DNA from: Amoebidium appalachense | Taxonomy: Eukaryota; Ichthyosporea | NCBI GenBank assembly: GCA_963693365.1 | Contig: CAVNZM010000008.1 | Coordinates: 6,696,001-6,760,000 of the forward strand | Direction: 5' to 3' | DNA length: 64,000 bases | Shown here: one piece after another, positions 1-10,160 of the stretch | Layout of the letters: each line of letters starts with the position of its first letter | Numbering within the stretch: position 1 is the stretch's first letter | Position numbers and translations under genes: made by a program | The notes under the pieces: model-generated | Database searches by the model: none | Told to the model about the DNA's origin: nothing | The model's input: the letters and a program-made list of their open reading frames with translations, nothing else

Positions 1-1059
1 TTGAGGCCAACCAGACCACGACCCCTTGCATGTACAGGTGCAACTCTAAACGGGAGTGCGTGCCTGTAGCTGTCTTTGGTTCCAACTGTTAAGTGTGAAA
101 GTATATTGTGCGCACGTGTGTGTCTGTGTGTTTGTGGTGGGTGCGGATGTGTGTGTGTGTACGTGTGTTTGTGTGCTGGTGTCCGTGTGTGTGTATGTCT
201 GAAAATTGTGTGTTAACGACTGCGTCTTATCGTCTGCACGCTCTTACTCCATGCGTGTGTGTGTGTGTGTGCCGTGTGTGTGTACATGTGTGTGTGTGTG
301 CGTGTGTGTGTGCGTGTGTGTGTGCGTGCGTGCAAGTGTGTACGCAAGCTTGTGTACCACTTTTCGTCACCCTACCCTAGGCAGACTATACGTGAAGTTG
401 TATACAAGCAGAGAATTAGGAACATGCTTTTGGTATGTTCAATACCTTTCTCGACGGTAGAAGTATAGAGGTGTGACTGCCAGGAGCACTCACGCCTTGG
501 ACTCCCTCATTCTCTCTACCTCTAGAAAGAGCCCAGATGATCTGTCGGCCCTTATTCTAAAATTGCACGCCGCACCCCTAAGCCATTTAAGTGGCCCCAT
601 ACTCTGCTAGTTCGCACACTAAATATGATAACGACAAAATTTTCCTCCTTTCCATCATCAACCAACTCTCACTTCAGGACAAGCTCAAACTGTACAGTGG
701 AGCGGCCGTCGGGAAGCTGATGACTCCAAGCCCGGAGGCGCGCATTCAGCATAGCCCCCATTTTGTACAAAGTTGGTTTACCATTGGTCGGCTAAGTGTG
801 GTGCGACATTCCATCATCCGATTCCACTCATGAGCCCGCCGAAAAGCGCACGAGCCCGAATGTGATCGTACGATTATCGGAAGGTCGCGGTCAATGTGTC
901 GCGTGCGCCGGCGGAGTTAGGTCTAGTTTATACCCTTCCGTCGATTATCGGCAGATCGAAAAGTGCGGTACAATTTACCTCCCGATTACCCACAGATTTC
1001 GCTGCATGCCGTTTCGGATTATCTGCGGGTACGGGGGGTAGTTTTTCGCAGAGAACACA
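1..1059. other. Unassigned flank with GT-rich low-complexity DNA
   Basis: Bases 100-350 are an imperfect GT/TGCG microsatellite. The rest, about 360-1059, is ordinary mixed-composition DNA in which I recognise no gene or RNA. Short open frames here (for example 591-833 on the plus strand) show no motif I can name. The block ends abruptly at about 1060, where sequence matching the gag gene of the chromovirus at 13.9 kb begins, so 1059/1060 is a truncation or rearrangement breakpoint. Confidence 0.5.
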
Positions 1060-1916
1060 GTGAGTGCATCTGGCTGTTCACCCTCCTTTTCTTCTTCCTT
1101 TCCCCTTTCTTTCCACTTTCTCTCTTCTTCTTATCCACCTCCATCACCTCCTTCCTATCCCTCTTGTTAAACTTCACTTCATGCATAGCAAGCAAGTGAC
1201 GTTTAACATGAAGCACCACCTCATCAACATCATCATGCTCACCAAACATAGGTGCAGTGTCTGTGTTGACAGAGAGAGCCTTGCGTGCAAACTCGAACTT
1301 ATCTCTAGCACTCACGTCACCAGCCAACTCACAAAGGTCTTCAAAGACCGTATACTCCCTTTCAAAGAATGCACGAGCTTCAACAGGGGACATAGAGTGA
1401 AAGGTATAATTCCATTCTCGCAGATGGGCGCGGAACGTGCGTCATCGGTCGGCCGTCAAGTATCGGTTGACGAGCCTGGTCGTATACTCGAGCTCGTTCT
1501 GGGGCCGGTTAAACTTGAAGGCCTCGAGCTCACCATCGACGTCGTCGGTCTTGGTCTTGTCATCATCGTTGGGAATGAACCGTGCTGCCAGACGTTTCTG
1601 GCCTAACGTACGCTCGTCGCACTCCTCGTCGTACTGTTGCTCGTATATGTGAACGGCAGTCACCTGTGGTGCCTGCTCGGCCCTGTAAGGGTGCTCCTCC
1701 ATGAGGGTGCACAGGTCGGCCATTGTTTTGTGGTCTATGCACTGCTTAATCATTAGGCAAGAGGCCGCCACTCTACTATAGGGGCCTTCTTGGCATCTAT
1801 TACTAGTGTGGGTGTGTTGGCTACGAGTGTGCGGTGCCAGCGTGGTATCTCTGAGTCGTGTTTGAGTGTAAAACTAACGCTGTTGTATGTCTCACGTCTA
1901 TGGTGTGGACCTGTGG
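1060..1916 (-). pseudogene. Degraded gag fragment of an older Ty3-like element
   Basis: Minus-strand translation matches the gag of the chromovirus at 13.5-14.8 kb over most of its length, including the blocks MSPVEARAFFERE, FARKALSVNTDT and CLMIKQCIDHKTMADLCTLM. It is broken. An in-frame TGA stands where the intact copy has an arginine codon (near 1427-1435), and a frame change near 1770 separates the first approximately 60 residues. Homology stops at 1060, so the knuckle and all pol regions are missing. The other end is cut at 1916 by insertion of the gag-only element. The upstream leader of the same copy resumes at 6250. Confidence 0.85.
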
Positions 1917-2523
1917 TGTCGTGGCAACATACAGTGTGTATATGAACTACTCTAACTATCTGCACGCTTAAAGGGGCTCGAAACCGTGTATACGTATAAA
2001 CTTTTCTTTGAGTTGGGTGGGAAGCGAGTTTTTTGTGTTCTGAGAAGAACTTCCAAAAGCCCGCGACCCCGCGAGACACTTCACAGACACGCGGCCCACT
2101 GGCCAGACAAATACCACAGTGACATTCAGCCAATCACAACACTCCCTCCCCCACAGACTACACGCACTCCACACCATTGGCTACCGCCACCTCAGACACC
2201 CCTACAGCACTACAACACGTACACACGTTTACTCACAATACATATAAGCATACACACACGCGAGCAGCCAACATGGGTCTCGCCAAGCACACAGCAAGAA
2301 GCAATACAACATTTAACATGGAGAGTACGCAGAGGCATGGTGCATGCACGCGCGCACCTTTAACAATCAGCCGCCGCCGCATCAGGTTCTCCCCATACCA
2401 CTGATTAATCTCCTCATACCCCACTTAGACCCCGGCATCACTATGCAAGAAAACCCCCGAAATTCACTCACCAAAACACGAATTATAGAAGCAAACTAAT
2501 ACGAATCAGCTCAGCACATGACA
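1917..2523 (-). repeat. 3' LTR of the gag-only element
   Basis: This 607-bp direct repeat matches 5638-6244 almost base for base (for example AGCAGCC versus AGCAGGC near 2265/5986). Its ends are TGTCG and TGACA. On the element's coding strand this is the downstream LTR. The near identity of the two LTRs implies a recent insertion. Confidence 0.9.
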
Positions 2524-2562
2524 ACTCCCCCTCGCACAGAAAATAACTGAGTTCCACCTCAG
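2524..2562 (-). promoter_or_regulatory. Polypurine tract and adjacent hairpin of the gag-only element
   Basis: On the minus strand GCGAGGGGGAGT (2524-2535) directly precedes the LTR, the position of the plus-strand-priming polypurine tract. At 2547-2562 lies a short inverted repeat, CTGAG, a 6-nt loop, then CTCAG. The same hairpin and the same GGGGGAGT tract end sit in the same place in the autonomous chromovirus (8079-8121). Confidence 0.6.
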
Positions 2563-2937
2563 TAAAAACTACCTAAAAACAAAATAAAGTTATGTGCTGA
2601 GCGACTACAACTACCGCTAACCATGCAGGAAGCAACATATAACATATAACATAAAACATATACATGCATCCACGCACCACCCCAGCATGGTTAGTACCCA
2701 ACCCAACCCCAAAACAAGGATAATATGAACCGCCACTGACGTTGCCCTGTAGATGCACCTCTGCCCCCGTCCACAACCTGCACCCAAAACCCCATGCCCC
2801 TGGCACAATGTTATATCGAGTGGAACATAGCAACAGACATGATGCCAGTGGGAGAAAATGTAAAGTTTACATTTTGGGTCGGTTCGTATGGTCCTCCAGC
2901 GGACTATGAGAGTCCGCCTGGACTCTGAGAGTCCTGT

Positions 2938-2970
<33 letters not shown>

Positions 2971-3623
2971 TTCTACACGCACGTGCAGCCCCCGTCCACA
3001 AAGAATTCCTAACACAACCAAACATGCCGTGACGAACACCTCCAGACTCATGTGACGTACACCTCCAGACTCTCTTGCTGGCCATTCCTCTACCCGACAA
3101 AGACTCCTACTACGTAGGTCCCGGTGGTTTGGGAATGCCTCCGCCCCAACCGTGCCCTACCCAGCGGTGTGTCTAAGGCCTACTGCTGCACTGGGCACCA
3201 CAACACTACTCAACAACACTACGGGCAGCCACTCTAAAGGGCCTCAACACCAGGCCCAGGGCAGCCACTCCAAGGGGCCTCAGCACCAGGCCCTTTGACG
3301 ACGGGGGTTCACAACAGTGGGGGCCTGCCACTGCCATGACTACACTTCGACCCCCCCCCAGCCCCCTCGTCAGAGGGCCGAGCTCCCAGACAGCAGCAGG
3401 ACTTTCTATTCCACTGACCCTAACCACACACGTCGCCAACACAGGACTCATACACACGTCGAAAACGCCAGGCACCAGTAGAAAACTCGCCGAAAAATAA
3501 CACCACACAACAGTTACTCCCATAGTATTACAACAACAACAACCCAAGAGATGGCCTACCCCCTAATAAAACCTTCATACCAGCAACACGGTCACCGACG
3601 TCCCTGCCCCCCACGACGGGGCT
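2563..3623 (-). other. Non-coding 3' interior of the gag-only element
   Basis: This stretch lies between the end of gag and the 3' LTR. It contains a T-run (2939-2966 on plus) and short internal duplications around a CACCTCCAGACTC motif near 3029-3070. Minus-strand frames here show no reverse transcriptase, protease or integrase motif. This absence is the basis for calling the element gag-only. Confidence 0.55.
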
Positions 3624-3625
3624 GT

Positions 3626-5528
3626 TTACACCACGCGTTGCCCCCGCTCCTTGCAGTTGTCGCAGGTGCCTGGGAAAGAGTCCGGCGCCGGCTCTTGCTG
3701 TCCCGCCCGACGACGCCAGCCTGGCCCATCATCCCGTTGTGGCCGTGGCTGGTAGGGCTGGTAGCGCCGTGGGGAGGGTGACCGCCGCCGGTCCCCTCTG
3801 AGGCCTCTGCCCTCCTCCCTCTCACGGTCCCGGTACCTGTCTCCTCTGTACCGGTCCCCCTCCTGGTCCTTCTCCTCCAGACGCTTGGTGAGCACAGCCA
3901 CCTGCTTCAAGAGAGCAGTGAGTGTAGGCGTGTCCTGCCCAGCCCCATGCTTTACCTCCATGACCTCAGCAGCATGCTTATCCCTCATAGCCAGCTTACT
4001 CTCAAACTGCGCTAAAAACCGCCTCTTCACCGCCCTCCACGCCAAGTCTACCTCATGCTGCTCTTCATGCTGAGCAAACAGCTCACCAAACTGACTGCTA
4101 TCTACAAACAGAGAGCGAGCAGCATGAAACTTTCCACGAGCATCATTCTCCAACCCAGCAAGAAACACAAGAGCACGAAAATTTTCTTCGAACAGCTCAA
4201 AGTGGGTTCTAGCTTCGGTCACAGACATGGTGAGGGGGGGGTAAGTAAACTTAGCTTGTCTGAGATCAGCGTCAAACTGTTATTTTGTGTGGGTAAACGG
4301 AGAAGCAGAGAGCACAGATGGGTGTTATGTAAAACACAACACAAGGACACACGGGAAAAACACAACCGGAGAGGAGGAACGATTTCTGGAACCATAGGAA
4401 GTGAATACGACTGCTTGTGATTTATTTCAAGATGAGGTCCCTTTTATACTTGGGAATGTGAAACGATAAACCAATCAAAAGAATGAAAACTATGAGTGTA
4501 AAATATATCGAATAAAATGTCTGTCGACATTTAGAATATAAAACTCAATCCTCTAATGAAAGAAACTTCTAATAAAAGCACGGAAACATTTAATAAAATG
4601 AAACCACTTATGTAACTATTAATTCATAACATATATTTATACATGTTCTTATCATAACACGTCTAAATATAATTTTTTTCTAATAGTTGAAGAACATAGC
4701 ACAATGCTACGTCGTGGGAAAGGAATGAGAAAGGAATGTAAGTTACTATATTTGGGAAAATACAAACGAGATATGATTGGATGACATATATAGATTTTGA
4801 CGCAAACGACAATACGTGTGCGCGAGCTAAGTATGTCGATACGTACACAGATCTAAGATGTCGTGTACACGGAAACGGAAAAGAAAGAAAGAAAATGAAG
4901 AAAGGAAAAGGAAACAAACTACAACAACTAATAAATAAATACCAAACTCAACTTCTAAGTCTTGCTGAGAATTAAGTGAAGATGACACAAACTCCCGTCG
5001 TCGTCCGTCGTCCAGGTACTTGGCCACCGCCCTGTCAAGCCACTCAAGCTCATTCTCGGGGCGCAAAACCTCCACCACGTCCCCGGAGCCGCCTGTAACA
5101 ATAGGCACCTGTGCGTTGGCCGCTTCGTAGCGGGCGGCCAGCTGGAGTGCGGCCGGGTTGCGGGCTCCACCCGCCACTGTGCGGGCGTACGCAACCGTGC
5201 GCACAGACGGCTCGTCGGTAGGCAGTTGTGTGCTTTCAAGCACTTTCTGGAACTCCAGCATTGAGGAGCCCACCGTGTTCATGATGAGTGTGGCCATCCT
5301 TCGAGGCGTTTGGACGTCCTTCCCCTCAGTGGCCTCTGCTGGGCAAACAGCCCTGAGCTTGCTAAGCCACCTAGGGAGGGCGAGGTCCTTAGCGAGGACT
5401 AAGTCCCCTGTGATACTAGTCCTACTGCTCATGTTGCCTATGCCAACTGTTGCTAGCTGTAGGCCTGTGTGTGCGTATGTTTCTTTTACCTCTAACTGTC
5501 GAAAAAGTCCTAAGTCAAAGCCACTCAT
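3626..5528 (-). pseudogene. gag: Gag of the gag-only element, split by a solo LTR
   Basis: The N-terminal part starts at an ATG at 5528 and runs to 4988, with the block LRPENELEWLDRAVAKYL. The C-terminal part runs 4277-3626 with MSVTEARTHFELFEENF and a basic, Arg/Asp-rich tail. Both halves are collinear with the gag of the chromovirus at 13.5-14.8 kb. Skipping the solo LTR (4278-4987) and one target duplication rejoins them in frame, so the gag was open when the solo LTR landed. The C-terminal zinc knuckle is incomplete: it begins CDNCKERG, but the expected histidine is Gln and a stop follows before the last cysteine. Gag would form the particle that packages element RNA. Confidence 0.8.
4278..4987. 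mobile_element. Solo LTR nested in the gag-only element
   Basis: A 710-bp AT-richer insert begins TGTTATTTTG and ends AGATGACA, so it has the TG...CA ends of an LTR. It is flanked by the 5-bp duplication CAAAC (4273-4277 and 4988-4992). It has no internal coding region and interrupts gag precisely. Its sequence differs from the other LTRs in the window, so it comes from a third LTR family. Orientation is not determined. Confidence 0.75.
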
Positions 5529-5625
5529 AACCGCTAGGCGTGAAAAGAAAAACTAGGGGTGAAAGCAACAGCCCTGAAGGACTAACAGTGCGTGTGCCCC
5601 CTCCCTGCAAAAAACTGCAGAGAAA

Positions 5626-5637
5626 GGGGGTGTAGCT
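5626..5637 (-). promoter_or_regulatory. Primer-binding region of the gag-only element
   Basis: The minus-strand sequence directly after the 5' LTR is AGCTACACCCCC. It does not begin TGG, so it is not complementary to a tRNA 3' CCA end. The first nine bases are the same in the chromovirus (14981-14989) and in the older copy (6453-6461). Its complement, GGGGGTGTAGCT, resembles the 5' end of common eukaryotic tRNA-Ala genes. That resemblance is from memory and is an inference about the primer. Confidence 0.5.
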
Positions 5638-6244
5638 TGTCGTGGCAACATACAGTGTGTATATGAACTACTCTAACTATCTGCACGCTTAAAGGGGCTC
5701 GAAACCGTGTATACGTATAAACTTTTCTTTGAGTTGGGTGGGAAGCGAGTTTTTTGTGTTCTGAGAAGAACTTCCAAAAGCCCGCGACCCCGCGAGACAC
5801 TTCACAGACACGCGGCCCACTGGCCAGACAAATACCACAGTGACATTCAGCCAATCACAACACTCCCTCCCCCACAGACTACACGCACTCCACACCATTG
5901 GCTACCGCCACCTCAGACACCCCTACAGCACTACAACACGTACACACGTTTACTCACAATACATATAAGCATACACACACGCGAGCAGGCAACATGGGTC
6001 TCGCCAAGCACACAGCAAGAAGCAATACAACATTTAACATGGAGAGTACGCAGAGGCATGGTGCATGCACGCGCGCACCTTTAACAATCAGCCGCCGCCG
6101 CATCAGGTTCTCCCCATACCACTGATTAATCTCCTCATACCCCACTTAGACCCCGGCATCACTATGCAAGAAAACCCCCGAAATTCACTCACCAAAACAC
6201 GAATTATAGAAGCAAACTAATACGAATCAGCTCAGCACATGACA
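5638..6244 (-). repeat. 5' LTR of the gag-only element
   Basis: This is the 607-bp partner of 1917-2523. On the element's coding strand this is the upstream LTR and should contain its promoter. The TGTCGT terminus next to the primer-binding region is shared with the chromovirus LTR, although the LTR bodies are otherwise different. Confidence 0.9.
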
Positions 6245-6249
6245 TGTGG

Positions 6250-6960
6250 GATCTGTGTGTGCAGGGAGCTATCCTCCGCTGCCAACGCGTAGAACATATT
6301 TACGTTAAAGTAACCATGGTGTTGTGTGTGTCCTAACGTTTTGTGTGTGTGTGTTTTTTTTTTTTTCGTTGCAGTTATCTGAGGTGTAGCAACAGCCCAG
6401 AAGGAACTGTCACCGCGTGTAAACTAACGCGAAAAACCGCACTAAAAGAAAAGGTGTAGCTTGTCGTATCCTAACCCGTGTGTAATAAGAGACGCGGCAC
6501 TCTTCTAAGTAAATACACACTGAGAGGAACGAACGTTTTTACGAGGAATCTGCAAAGTTTATTACTAGGCCTGACGCCGACGGGCAACCTGAGATCCGAA
6601 TGGAACCAAGCTAAGTCACAACTGCGGCCATCAAGGCCGTGCCCCCAAAGATCATCATCACCAGGCCCCCCGCCCCACGATGCCACATTCCTTACATTCC
6701 GATCTACTAGTAATGAACTTTATCGTGCGCCTGAACGAGCTAAGTCTATCGGCTCACACTACTATACATATCCTTGTCTCTCCCCTCTCCCTTCCCCTAG
6801 TGGCACCGCAGAGTCTAAGTCTACATTTCATACTACCTCCCCCCTTCGGAAGTCCCCCCCCCCCCCTCTACTCTTTCCTGTACATCAATATATACAGTAT
6901 GCGTCCACGCATAACATACTCCACGCACAACATAACGTCGACGCCGAGGGATTCTGTTAG
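6250..6960 (-). repeat. Leader and truncated 5' LTR of the older Ty3-like copy
   Basis: Bases 6250-6461 match the gag start and untranslated leader of the chromovirus (about 14773-14989), ending in the same GGTGTAGCT. Bases 6462 to about 6960 match its LTR from the TGTCGTATCC end, with many substitutions. The match fades near 6960, before the TGACATATAC end of the LTR, so the LTR is truncated. With the gag piece at 1060-1916 this is one element, now split by the 4.3-kb gag-only insertion. Confidence 0.75.
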
Positions 6961-7287
6961 CGCACCAAGGGGTCCTATACATAGTAGGACGAATTATCGG
7001 GTTTATCTGGTCAGTTTAGACCCCCTATGTTTAGTATTTCGATCTCTTTCCCAGACAAAACAGTGGTTCGCCGTGATTTCAACGACCGCCCAAAGCTCGC
7101 CAGGGCCAATGATAGGCGGCGGCCGCACATATGCATCGCATGGTATGCAAAGGACTCATGTGGCCGACTATGTCGATAAACGAGCAGAAACATACGAAGG
7201 CCCCAACTAGTTCGAAGCAGTCTTGTATAGCTAGTTTTTACATCCTAGTCATATAGGCAGGTTGAATGCATATTAAACCCACCGATC
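6961..7287. other. Unassigned DNA upstream of the interrupted frame
   Basis: No recognised feature. The short minus-strand frame at 7011-7193 has no motif I can name. This stretch would be the promoter or upstream region of the plus-strand frame starting at 7288, if that is a gene. Confidence 0.35.
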
Positions 7288-7356
7288 ATGACCAAGCCAG
7301 TAGTCCAGGTGCAGGCAGCTGCACTTGGGGCGTTGAATAGTGCACTGCACACAGTA

Positions 7357-8078
7357 TGTCGTATCCTATTGTATGTGTACTAGAGACGCGGCACTCTACT
7401 AAGTGTACACACACGAAAAGGAACGAACGTGTACAGGAAAACGGTAAAGTTTATTAAGACCAGGCTCCGACGGGCAAACTTAGATCCGTACGGATTGAGT
7501 CTAAGTTACGACTGAGGCCATCAAGGCCGTGCCCTACAAGATCATCATCACCTGGCCCCCTACGATGCCACATTCCATTAAAATTCCGATCTACTTTTAT
7601 CGTGCGCCTGCACGAGCTAAGTCGATCTACTCAACTAATATATTTAATAACCAAGTCTCACCCCTCACCCTCCCCCTAGTGGCACCGCAGAGTCTAAATC
7701 TACATTTCATACTATCCTCCCCCCCCCCTCCCTCCCCCCCTTTCCTCTACATCTACATATATAAATACGTTTGGCAACATATACTATCAAACCTTGCCAA
7801 TCCTTACAAAAGGGCTTCTGCCCGAACAATCACATTCCTAAGTCCTCCTACGATCTATCCTACACACTAATTAGAATTCTATTGGACGGCTGTCCCGGCT
7901 GACGTGGTCCAATGCCCTGCGCCGGCAGAGGCAAGATGCACGCAGCTGTTCAGCTATAGTATCTTGAGGCCCCGGACTTGATCTTGATGATCTGTGGACC
8001 CGGGCCACCCCCCCCCCCCCCCCCCCGATCTCGATCGTAGACTTAGGCTAATCTGCTGAGACGGATTAGTATATGTCA
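7357..8078 (-). repeat. 3' LTR of the chromovirus
   Basis: It starts TGTCGTATCC and ends TATATGTCA on the plus strand, and is 722 bp. It is collinear with 14990-15710. Differences are a few single bases (GGATTGAG versus GGATCGAG), small indels near 7646 and 7966, and the length of a poly-C run near 8010-8026. Confidence 0.92.
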
Positions 8079-8121
8079 ACTCCCCCCCCCCGGCCCCCGG
8101 AAAAGCTGAGTCCCACCTCAG
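8079..8121 (-). promoter_or_regulatory. Polypurine tract and hairpin of the chromovirus
   Basis: On the minus strand a G-rich tract ending GGGGGGGGGGAGT (8079-8100) abuts the 3' LTR, as expected for the primer of plus-strand DNA synthesis. Just inside it, at 8106-8121, is the inverted repeat CTGAG/CTCAG with a 6-nt loop. The gag-only element keeps the same arrangement at 2524-2562. Confidence 0.65.
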
Positions 8122-8282
8122 TCACATTACATCTAACACCCCCTAAAAAGACATAGACTAATCAGTCTCCTAAAAAAATTAAATTAAATGAATGACGAAG
8201 AAAAATAATAAATTAATCTACACCATAAGCTTGATACCTACGGAGACACCTATGATAATAAATTAAATTCCTACGACTACGT

Positions 8283-9075
8283 TCACACTCCTCCTCGGTC
8301 TCCTCCCCCCTCCCCCTCCCCCCGTGTGTCTACGTGTATTTGCATCACTCCCCCCCCGGTCCCCTCCCCCACCGACTTTTTCACACCACGATTAAACTGA
8401 GGAATAACTCTCTTTGGCCTAGAGGGAGCACTAGGCAACTCCCTCTGCACTAATCTAGCCTCATAAGCACGAATAGAAAACGGGCAATCCAAATGAAACT
8501 CAGGCAACCACTGATCTTCCTGATAACCTCCCTCAAAACGAATTAAATAATAATTTACCTTACCTTCCTTACCTTCGATAACCTTTTTATCCATAATTTT
8601 ATCTACTGCAGCCTCCGATACATCCACCGACCCGTCATAGTCGGGGGTGAATGCATCTAACACTCGACGGCCCTCCGGCCGTTTAACCCTAAGGGCCCTA
8701 TCATAATATTCCTTTATATCATCTACATTATAAAATCTAACATCACTCTCATTATCTAACCTCTGCACCTTATATTCCGTCGGACCTAACCTAGCCACTA
8801 TTTTATACGGGCCAATGAAAAGAGGCAACCATTTCTTACCATACTTACGAAGACCTTCACCTTCACCCTTAACTTCCTGCTCCTGCTTATATCTCTTTTT
8901 CCTAGTATGATCCCTAATTAAAACTAAAGTACCCTCGGCAAATTCACGTAACGGACGTGTGGACACGTCTGCACGTGTCTGTGCCTGCTGTGTACGGGCC
9001 AGAGCTGCATCACGTGCAGCCCGGGCCCGGGTTAGTAGCTGCTCCCGGAACTCAGTCCAGTGGGGATAAGTTAGT
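8283..9075 (-). CDS. Integrase C-terminus with GPY motif and chromodomain
   Basis: The frame is open from about 9105 to a stop at 8283. It starts with an Arg/Ala/Gln-rich helix (AARDAALARTQQAQTRAD), then the GPY/F module (WLPLFIGPYKIVARLG), then a chromodomain (VDKIMDKKV, YYLIRFEGGYQEDQWLPE, HLDCPFSIRAYE). The aromatic and acidic positions of chromodomains that grip methylated histone tails are largely present. The tail is basic then Gly-rich. It is a continuation of the integrase: the frame change occurs near a run of seven G at about 9083-9089, so this is probably one polyprotein segment separated by a homopolymer indel. It should be read as the end of pol, not an independent gene. Confidence 0.85.
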
Positions 9076-10141
9076 CGGTCAGCCCCCCCATCGGCAAAAG
9101 TGCCGTATCTAACAAACTAATAGCCTCCTGCCCATAGACCAAATAAAACGGAGAAAAACCAGTCACAGCATGAGGGGTAGAATTATATGAATGAGCAATA
9201 AACCTAGACATATGATCCCAATCATTAGCCTCCACATCCACCATTTTGCCAAAGGACTTCTGAAACACTGCATGCACACGTTCAGAGATGGCATTTGCTT
9301 GAGGGTGATATGCAGACGTAGTGATATGAGCTACCCTTAAAATTTTACACACCTCCGACACCAACTGATTTAAAAACACACGACTCCTATCCGTTAACAA
9401 AACACGAGGACAACCAAACCTAAGACAAATTTCATCCACAAAAATACGAGCAAACAAAACGGCATTAGCAGTGGGGAGAGGAAAAACTTCAACCCAACGA
9501 GTGGCCACATCGGTGACGGTAACAAGAACAGTGTTACCCTCAACCGTAGAATTAAAAGGACCGACCACATCCACGGCTACCCTTTCAAACATACGAACAT
9601 TAAAATCCCTAATAAACGACGGGCGGGAACGAGAGTGGGGACTCTCATTCCTTTCCTGACAATGCATGCATGACAACACATAATCCCTCACCTCCCTACT
9701 CATACCCGGCCAAAAATACGAACGATTGACACGAAGCAACGTCCTATTTACACCTAAATGACCAGCCATGGGATGCTCATGCACCATATGCAAAACCTCA
9801 GGCACAAGTGCCGTCGGGACCCAAACTCGGTGTCCGTCTGGCCCAGAACAATGATAAACTAAATCCTGCTCTACCTGACACATTTTTGCTAATTTAGCTA
9901 CCTTAATCATCTGCCTTTTATTTTTAAATTTAATCGAATCAACCGGCCCCTTTAAATAATTCTTAACCAGACCAATCAACACATCTTCCTCCTGCGCTAA
10001 GATCAAAGCCGTAGGTGCTAAGGCAGGGGCCGAGCCATGAGACTCGGTCCCGACCTCAGACACTGACAAATACCGCCCCCCCCCTCCCCTACACTTATAA
10101 GCAAGCAACCCCGGAGCCCAAGAAGAAACATCAACAGACAC
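9071..10141 (-). CDS. Chromovirus integrase (zinc-binding and catalytic core)
   Basis: This 356-residue frame has an HHCC zinc-binding module (H123, H128, C158, C161 within HEHPMAGHLG and CMHCQE). The DDE core has D191 (VAVDVVGPF), D251 (LLTDRSRVF) and E287 (NAISERV); D and E are separated by 35 residues, the usual spacing. Integrase inserts the cDNA into chromosomes, making the 5-bp target duplications seen here. Unusual details are TDRSR in place of the common TDRG and HPQANAISE in place of HPQTNG. The frame follows RT/RNase H with a +/-1 shift inside a G-rich linker (10142-10200) and ends at a stop that appears to be a frameshift product. Confidence 0.9.
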   Translation of the reverse strand: MSVDVSSWAPGLLAYKCRGGGGRYLSVSEVGTESHGSAPALAPTALILAQEEDVLIGLVKNYLKGPVDSIKFKNKRQMIKVAKLAKMCQVEQDLVYHCSGPDGHRVWVPTALVPEVLHMVHEHPMAGHLGVNRTLLRVNRSYFWPGMSREVRDYVLSCMHCQERNESPHSRSRPSFIRDFNVRMFERVAVDVVGPFNSTVEGNTVLVTVTDVATRWVEVFPLPTANAVLFARIFVDEICLRFGCPRVLLTDRSRVFLNQLVSEVCKILRVAHITTSAYHPQANAISERVHAVFQKSFGKMVDVEANDWDHMSRFIAHSYNSTPHAVTGFSPFYLVYGQEAISLLDTALLPMGGLTD

Positions 10142-10160
10142 AGCATCTATTCCTTTCTGC

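Larger units (their letters stand above)
1917..6244 (-). mobile_element. Gag-only (non-autonomous) LTR retrotransposon
   Basis: Two near-identical 607-bp LTRs (1917-2523 and 5638-6244), starting TGTCGTGGC and ending ACATGACA, bound a 3.1-kb interior. The insertion is flanked by the 5-bp duplication TGTGG (1912-1916 and 6245-6249). The coding strand is minus: the primer-binding region abuts the right LTR and a purine tract abuts the left LTR. The interior encodes only a gag relative. I find no protease, RT, RNase H or integrase, and after removing the 710-bp solo LTR there is too little space for them. This is the architecture of non-autonomous gag-only (TR-GAG-like) elements. It landed in the gag of an older element, whose sequence continues on both sides. 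Confidence 0.85.
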
